From: Tridacna crocea
Taxonomy: Eukaryota > Mollusca > Bivalvia > Cardiida > Cardiidae
Assembly (NCBI GenBank): GCA_943736015.1
Contig: OX031071.1
Location: forward strand, 32,768,619-32,832,618
DNA length: 64,000 nt
Direction of reading: 5' to 3'
In this document: positions 34,901-43,900 of the stretch, piece after piece
Layout of the letters: every line of letters begins with the position of its first letter
How positions within the stretch are numbered: position 1 is the stretch's first letter
Notes under the pieces: model-generated
Databases searched by the model: none
Seen by the model: only the letters and a program-made list of their open reading frames with translations
What the model was told of the DNA's origin: nothing
Program-made: the position numbers and the translations under genes

Positions 34901-37900
34901 GCTTCATGAGTTTGATACATTTTTACATCTAGACATTTTTTAGCTCGCCTGAGCACGACATGCTCATGGTGAGCTTTTGTGATTGCCCAATATCCGTCGT
35001 CTGTCATCCGTCATCCACAGTTTCTTCAAACATCTATTCCTCCCAAACCACTGGGCCAATCTTGATGGAACTTGGCAGGGATGTTTCTTGGGTAAAGCTC
35101 TACCAAAGTTGTTCAAAAGATTGAATTCCAGCCATAACTCTGGTTGCCATGGCAACCAAAAGGAAAAAAATAGGAAAATCTTTGAAAATCTTCTTCTCTG
35201 AAACAACAAGGCATAGAGTTTTGATATTTGGTATTTAGCATCTCCTAGTAGACTTCTACTAAGATTGTTCAAATGATGACCCTACCATCAAAACTGGCCC
35301 CGCCCCGGGGGTCACAAGTTTGATACATAGGAACAAAGAAGAAAAGCTTAAAATTCTTCTTCTCTGAAACTAGAAGGGGCAGAGCTTTGATATTGGGTAT
35401 GTAGTATCTCCTAGTAGACCTCTACCAAGATTGTCCATATGATGCCCCTGGGTTCAAAACTGGCCCTGCCCCAGGGGTCACAAGTTTGAAACATAGGAAC
35501 AAAGAAGGAAAACTTTAAGATTCTTCTTCTCTGAAACTAGAAGGTGCAGAGCTTTGATATTTGGTATGTAGTATCTCCTAGTGTACCTCTACCAAGTTTG
35601 TCCATATGATGCCCCTGGGGACAAAACTGGCCCCTCCCGGGGGGGGTCACAAGTTTGATACATAGGAACAATGAAGGAAAACTTTAAAATTCTTCTTTTC
35701 TGAAACTAGAAAGTGCAGAGCTTAATTATTTGGTATGTAGCATCTCCTAGAGGACTTCTACCAAGATTGTTCATATGATGCCCCTGGGGTCAAAGCTGGT
35801 CCCACCCCGGGGATTACAAGTTTGAAACATTGGAAACTTCAAAAATTTTCTTCTCTGAAACAAGAAGGAGTAGAGCTTTGATATTTGGTGTGAAGCATCT
35901 GCTAATTGACCTCTACCAAGTTTGTTCACATGATGTCCCTTTGGTCCAAACTGGCTCAGCCTTGAGGTCATAAATTCGAAACATAGGAACAAAGAAAGAA
36001 AACTTTAAAAATATTTTTCTCTGAAACTTGAAATCGTAGAGCTTTGATATTTCATTATGTAGCATCTTCTAGTGGGCCTCAACCAAATACGATACGATGA
36101 TCTTTTCGGAAAAGAAGAATTTTAATTGTAGACCTTTACTGCTTACTTGTACTCAGGTGAGCGATATAGGACCATCATGGTCCTCTTGTTTAAACATGTG
36201 TTATTCCTACTGTAGTATTTTCTTAAAGATATTCTTGTGAAAAAAGTGTTTCAAAACTCTGTAACTCTTTACCACACAGTCCTGACTTTAAACAACCCTG
36301 AGAAAGAAGCCTTTTGAAAACATTGTGGGATAAAGGAGAAAATGCTAATAAGCAGAATTTTCTCTTTTTTCCTACAATGTTTTCTACCCTTCCCAAAGCA
36401 AATTTCAATTTTTGAGCCACATTTCTATTGACATGTGCGAATGCTTTCAACTTGGACAGTTCTACTATTTTTGTAGTTTGGTAAAGAGTTAAATAGGTAA
36501 TAGCCAGATAGTGAACAAATTTTTAACATTAGAGTTTTTTTTTTCATAGTGAATAAAAAGCAAAATGAAGCCTGCACAGACAAACCTGTGTCAGAACACT
36601 TTGCAGTTGCTATAAATACCGTGTTCACAGACAGACCTGTGTCAGGACCTTGCAGTTGCTATAAATACCGTGTTCACAGACAGACCTGTGTCAGAACACT
36701 TTGCAGTTGCTATAAATACTGTGTTCACAGACAGACCTGTGTCAGGACACCTTGCAGTTGCTATAAATACCCTGTTCACAGACAGACCTGTGTCGATATA
36801 TTTTGCAACTAAAAACTCTCGACTTTTCTTGTAGATGTACAGATATCAATGTAAGAGCAGCAGAAACTTCAAGAAAAACAGCTGAAGTGAATGAAATAAT
36901 TTCTGATCAAGTTGTAACTGATCTTGTAAGTATAAATGAGCCTTGATCTGGGAAAACAGGGTTTAACCCATTACTACACAATCCCGACTTTTGACGACCC
37001 TGAGAAGGAAGCCTGTAGAAAACACCGAGGGAATAGGAGAAAATGCTGGTAACCAGCATTTTCTCCTTTTCCCACAATGTTTTCTACTCTTCACAAAACA
37101 ACTTTCAAATTTTTAATCATTTTGATTTGTCGTCTCTAAAAACTTTCGATTTGGACAAACCTAGAATATCGTCCCTTGGTACAGGGTTAATGGATAAATG
37201 TAAAAATTATCAACCTAAGTCAGCCTGCACAGACTGACAAGGTTAGCTATTGGTCAATGTTCTGCATGTGATGGGATCAGTTTACCTCATGAGTTTGTCA
37301 GATCTATGTTGGACAAAATGCATAGACTGACAGGGTTAGCTATTGGTCAATGTTGTGCATGTGATGGGATCAGTTTACTTCATGATTTTGTCAGATCTAT
37401 GTTGGACAAAGTGCACAGACTGACAGGGTTAATTATTGGTCAATGTTCTGTATGTGATGGGATCAGTTTACCTCATGATTTTGTCAGATCTATGTTGGAC
37501 AAAATGCATAGACTGACAGGGTTAGCTATTGGTCAATGTTGTGCATGTGATGGGATCAGTTTACTTCATGATTTTGTCAGATCTATGTTGGACAAAATGC
37601 ATAGTCTGACAGACTTAGTTATTGGTCAATGTTCTGCATGTAATGGGATCAGTTTACCTCATGATTTTATCAGATCTATGTTGGACATTATGGATCCATT
37701 ACTAAGTGAAGATATTAACCATTTACCAAACGACAAAATGATAGACTAGTCCAAATTGGGAGCATTTGCAGACGACAATAAATGAGACTAAGAAACTGAA
37801 ACTTGTTTTGGGAAGGGAAGAAAACAGTGTTGGAAAAGGTAACCAGCATTTTCTCCTTTTCCAACAATGTTTTCAAAGGCTTCTTTCACAGGGTCGTTAA

Positions 37901-40900
37901 AAGTCGGGTGGTAAAGGGTTAAGATGAAGTGGCAACATATTTTTGCCACAGCCATTAACAAGTTTCCAAGTCCCAAGCCCCCTGACTGTAGAACAAATTT
38001 ATTATTCTGCAAAGTTTTACCATTTCAATATGTTTCCATTAAAATTTCTCAGTTTATGTACTCGCAAATTGAGTACGCTGACGACAAAGAATTTCCCTTC
38101 TGAGTGCCCCAATTCAATGATGTCACTGAGAATTGATATCGCTGGTAGAACATGCAGTTTGGTGGATTAACTTTATGATGTCACTGTGATAGAAATTTGT
38201 CATATTTTCATTTAAACCTTTACCAAACGACAAAATTTTCGACCAGTCCAAATTAAAAGCACTTGCAGACAACAAGACAAACTTGACTCAAAAGTTAAAA
38301 CTTAACTTTAGAAGGGTAGAAAACATTGTGGGAAAAGGAGAAAATGCTGGTTACCAGTATTTTCTCCTTTTCCTACAATGTTTTCAGAAGGCCTCTTCCT
38401 CTGGATCGTGAAAACCAGGGATGTTTGGTAAAGGGTTAAACATGGATATAAACAACTTGGAGGTAAGTAACTATGCATTTAAATGATTTTTTATCAAAAA
38501 ATAAAAGACTGTTAGTTACTACAAAGTACAATTTGGTTATCCTTTTAAAGTTACATTGAATCAGTTTCGACTCTTCGCAATATGTTTACCAGACAAATTA
38601 AAGGGACGCCTCGTTTTAATTGCTTTATTTGTTTAACTCTTTACCATATGAAAAAGTTTTAGTCTGGTCCAGTCAAAGCATTTGCAGACGATAGAATAAA
38701 TGTGACTTAAAAATTGAAAATTAGTTTAGGCAGGGTAGATAACATTTTTCCTACATTTTTTTTTTTCTCCCTTTCTCAAGGTCGTCAAAATTCGGGATTG
38801 TGTGGCAAAGGGTTAAGAAAGACAACAAACGATAATTTCTTAACTATATTCATTTATTTTCAAAAACAATCCATTCCCTCCTCCTTAATGACAACCATCA
38901 AGGGAAACTTGAAATAATATTGTGCAAGCTACTCAATATGTTTGTCTTGTGGAAGCCTTGTATCGGTTGACACCGCCATTTTGGATATTGTGTTGAAAGT
39001 GTAGCCATTTACATGTATATGGGCCTTGAACTCTTTCCCAAACGACAAATTTATAGACTGGTCCAAATTGGAAGCATTTGCAGACGATAAAATAAATGTG
39101 ACTGAAAGGTCGAAATTTGATATGGGAAGGTTATAAAACATTGTGAGAAAAAGAGAGAATGCTGGTTACCATCATTTTCTCCTTTTCCAACAATGTTTTA
39201 ATTTGCTTTTCTTCTCAAGGTCGTCAAAAGTTGGGATTGTGTGGCAAAGGGTTAAGAAAGACAACAAACGATAATTTCGTTACTATATTCATTTATTTTC
39301 AAAAACAATCCATTCCCTCCTCCTTAATGACAACCATCAAGGGAAACTTGAAATAATATTGTGCAAGCTACTCATTATGTTTGTCTTGTGGAAGCCTCGT
39401 ATCGGTTGACACCGCCATTTTGTATATTGTGTTGAAAGTGTAGTCATGTACATGTATATGGGCCTTGAACTCTTTCCCAAACGACAAATTTATAGACTGG
39501 TCCAAATTGGAAGCATTTGCAGACGATAAAATAAATGTGACTGAAAAATCGAAATTTGATATGGGAAGGTTATAAAACATTGTGAGAAAAGGAGAGAATG
39601 CTGGTTACCATCATTTTCTCCTTTTCCAACAATGTTTTCAAAAGGTTTCTTTCTCAGTATTGTCAAGAGTAGGGATCGTGTTGTAATAGGTTATCATGGC
39701 CCTGTGTGTGTCCTGTGGATTAACTTTTCATCAAGCATCTTCCTCTCTAAAATAGCTGGATTGAGATAATGGTACTTTTTCCCCTTTTCCCACAATGTTT
39801 CCTACTGTTCCCGAAATAATGTTTTTTTTTTTCTTTGCAAAAGTTTCACTTTAGGCAAGTCTTAAATGTTCTGGTTTAAGATTCCAAACCTTGTACTGGC
39901 AAAGCCTAGAAAATACCTGAACATGTGAACTGTTATCTTAACTCTTTACCACACGACAAAATTTTAGACTGGTTCAAATTGAAAGCATTTGCAGATGACA
40001 AAATATAGTGGACTGAAAAATTGAAATTTGTTCTGGGAAGGGTGTAAAACACTGTGGGAAAAGGAGAAAATGCTGGTTACCAGCATTTTCTCCTTTTCCC
40101 ACAGTGTTTTCAAAGGGATTCTTTCTCAGGGGCGTCAAAAGTAGGGATTGTGGGGTAATGGGTCAACATTTTCCCAAACAATTCCTGGTTTTCACGACCC
40201 TGAGAAAATGCCTTCTGAAAATGCCTTCTGAAAATATTGTAGGAAAGGAGTCAATGCTGGTAACCAGCATTTTTTCCTTTTCCAATGTTTTCTTCCCTGC
40301 TGGTAACAAATTTCAATTTATTTTGTCCTCTGCAAGTGCTTTCAATTTGGACCAGTCTTAACCCTTTCCCAAACGACAAATTTTAGACTCTTCTAAACTC
40401 AAAGAGTTTGCGGACGACAATTTCAAATATGATAAAAATGGCAGAAAGTTCTCCAAATCGGTAGAAAACACTGTGGGAAAAGGAGAAATTACTCGTTACG
40501 AGCAATTTCTCCTTTTCCCACAGTGTTTTCAGAAGACTTATACTTCAAACACGTAAAAACGAGGGCTTGTTTGGGAAAGGGTTAAACTTGGTCGTTTGGG
40601 AAAGTTTTAATATGACCAAAATGATATTGAAAGCGACTTAAAACTCCTTTCAAGAAATCTAATCAATCAGTCCATCAAATTTGGTATCAACACATATAAT
40701 AAGCTCATTATGAATAGCTTTTATAGATATTTTCTTTTTCAGGTGAGTGGTCTATCAGAAAGACTTACAGATCAGTTGGATGTTTTGTTGTTTAATCCAC
40801 CCTATGTCGTAACACCAAGTGACGAGGTATGTTACAGTAGTGACAATGTCTTCTCTTATTGTAACAGATTTCACAAACAGCTTTCCCTGGTGGGGTTTGA

Positions 40901-43900
40901 ACCTTTGACCTCCAGGTCTCAAGGCAAACACTCTACAAGTTGCCACAAAAGCTAGTTTTATAGCAAGGCAGTATAAGTGTCCCCTTATACTAACACAAAA
41001 TATACCTGTACATCTACATTGTATCAGTGGGATAGAACAATCCCCACGACACATGAGGATTCATCCACAAATTTTTCAATCACTGACATTGCTTTATCTC
41101 TCTAATAAGTGTTTTTTTGTTTTTTTTTACATTGGGCGCCAATGTAACATATCTCACATATAGCCATCCCTTGCGGGGTTTGAACCCTGGACCTCCAAGT
41201 CTCAAGGCAAACACTTTACCACGTAGCTACAAACTCCAACTCTATAGCAAGGCAGTATAAGTTCCCCTAATACCGACACAAGCTTGTTGTATCAATGCTT
41301 CCCCGGTCACAAATTTTGGACAACCTTTTCAGTATGGTTTTCAAACACCAGCGAGTACTACACCACCCAGCTGGGCAACACAAATCATGGAGGATGTAAA
41401 AAGTTTAAAAGGGGTGATACCTAAGATCGATAAAATTGAAGCCTCTATTCAGACACTGACTATGAAAATGACTCAAATCAAAACGAAATTGACAACCCTC
41501 GATAAGAAATTATTTTGACATCTGCAGGTGTTTTCAGTTTGGACCAGTCTAAAGTTTTGTCATTTGGTAAAGAGTTAATCTTGAGTTTTAACCACATTGA
41601 AAAAGAAAAACAGCTGTTGAAAGCATTGTTGGAAAAGGAGAAAATGCTGGTAACCAACATTTTTTCTTTCCCGACCATGTTTGCCGCATTGAATCTGGTG
41701 GGATTGTGGGATTGATAAAATTAGGCTTTTTGTAAGCATTTGGTGCAAATGATTTAATGAAAACAAATGTAGGCCATATCTCAAACATAACTTTAATTTG
41801 TGGCTCAAAACCAAAATTCCCACCTAGTACCAGTAGCACATTTGGTAGCTTTGGGACTTGGAAACGGAGGGTTGCTGTTTTGACTTGCAAGCTTTGCCAA
41901 TTTCTTTCCAAGAATTGATGATAACCATTGTGAATGAGTTTTTTAATTGCTCACAGCTTATTATTTTTTCAACAATGGTTATGTGTGTAAGCAGACAGTG
42001 GCACCGGCCTCCGTGATGTAAAACTGAAATAATGTCGAAAAGGGTGTGAAATATATAGAGTTATCCGTTGACTGCTCATGCCCAGAATAAAAGTGATATG
42101 AATATGTGCTCTTGAAGGGATACTAATATCAGATATTTACAAACTTTGTATATTCTTTGATAAGTGTCGAAAATTGTGTGAAACATATAGAGTCATCCGT
42201 TGACTGCTCATACATGAAATAAAAGTAATAAGAATATGTGCTCTTGAAGAGATACTAATATCAGATATTTACAAACTTTGTATATTTTGTATGAGTGCGA
42301 TATTTCTGTAATTAAAATAACATGTGTTAAACTTAACTTTCCATTGTTTCTAGGTTGGTAGTCATGGTATCGAGGCTTCTTGGGCTGGAGGAGAGAGAGG
42401 CAGGGAAGTAATAGACAAAGTACTCCCTATAGTACCCAAACTGTTGTCAAAACATGGGCTGTTTTACCTGGTTATTATAAAAGAAAATGATCCAGGTAGG
42501 ATTACTATTTATCCCTTTCCCCTCACACAGCAAAACTTTAGACCTATACAAATTGCAAGCATTTGCAGAAGACAATTTCATGGCAGCTCAAATAATGCAA
42601 TTTTTCTTTGATAGAGCACAAAACTTTGTGGGAAAAGGAGAACATACTTGTTACCAGCATTTTTCTCCATTTTCCGCAATGTTTTCAAAGGGCTTCTTTA
42701 TTAGGGTCGTTAAAAGTCATCATTGTGTGGTAAAAGGTTATCTCTACCACATGATCCAAAATTTTAACAACCCTGAGAAAAAGCCTTTTGAAAACATTGT
42801 AGGAAAAGGATAAAATGCTGGTAACCAGCATTTTCTCCTTTTCCCACAAAATTTTCTACCCTTCCCAAAACAAATTTAAATTTTTTAGCCATGTTTATTT
42901 TGTTGTCTGCAAATGCTTTCAGTTTGGACAAGTCTACAATGTTGTTGTTAGGTAAAGAATTAATTTGTGGCCCTCTCAATTCTGATAGTTTTCACCGCCA
43001 GATTTACATGATAGAAATTCATTCAAATGCATAACACGACCTTTTTGGTAAAATCTACACATGCTTCTTCACAGTCCATCAACTCATCTTTGTTTGAATT
43101 AAAAAAACTTCATTTAACTGATTTGTTACAGTGAATGTTGAAGTAAATATTGCTCATCTATGTTTTTCTGCTTTCCCAGTCTATCAGACATATCTTCTTT
43201 ATGATCAGCATTATAACTCGTTACCAAACAACAAAATTTTAGGTTTGTCCAATTGAAAACATTTGCCGAAGACAAAGTAAGAGTGACGGAAAATTCGAAA
43301 TTTGTTTAGTGAAGGATAGAAAACATGGTGGGAAAAGGAGAAAATGCTGGTTACCAGCATTTTCTCCCTTAACCCACAATGTTTTCAATAGGCTTCTTTG
43401 TCTGGGTCGTTAAAATTTGGGATTGTGTGGTAAAGAGATAATCCTTTTCCCACAATGTTTTCAAAAGGCTTCTTTCTCGGGGTCGTCAAAAGTAGGGATT
43501 GTGTGGTAATGGGTTAATTTACATTCTGCTGGTGATGAATAGAAAACGTGACAGGCTATGTTTACCCCCCCCCCCACAACAAAGTGGTGGGGGATACACT
43601 GGAATCTTCTTGGCTCTCTGTCTGTCCATCCATCCGTAGACACAAATTTGTCCGGCGAAATAATATGACAGTTTTTCAGTTTGAGCTCAAATTTACAGAG
43701 AATATTTGAGAGTTCCTACATATATATGAAATTGTGTATGTGCAATTTTCATGATCTTGCTGCGAATTGTTGATTAATTATCTCCCCTTAAACTTTTTTT
43801 TTTAACTTTTTTGTACTAAACCGTTCTGCATTCTGTGATAAAGACCTTTTTTGTGACAAAGAGCTGGTGGGAGGGCATATTTATATTAAGTGATAGCTCT

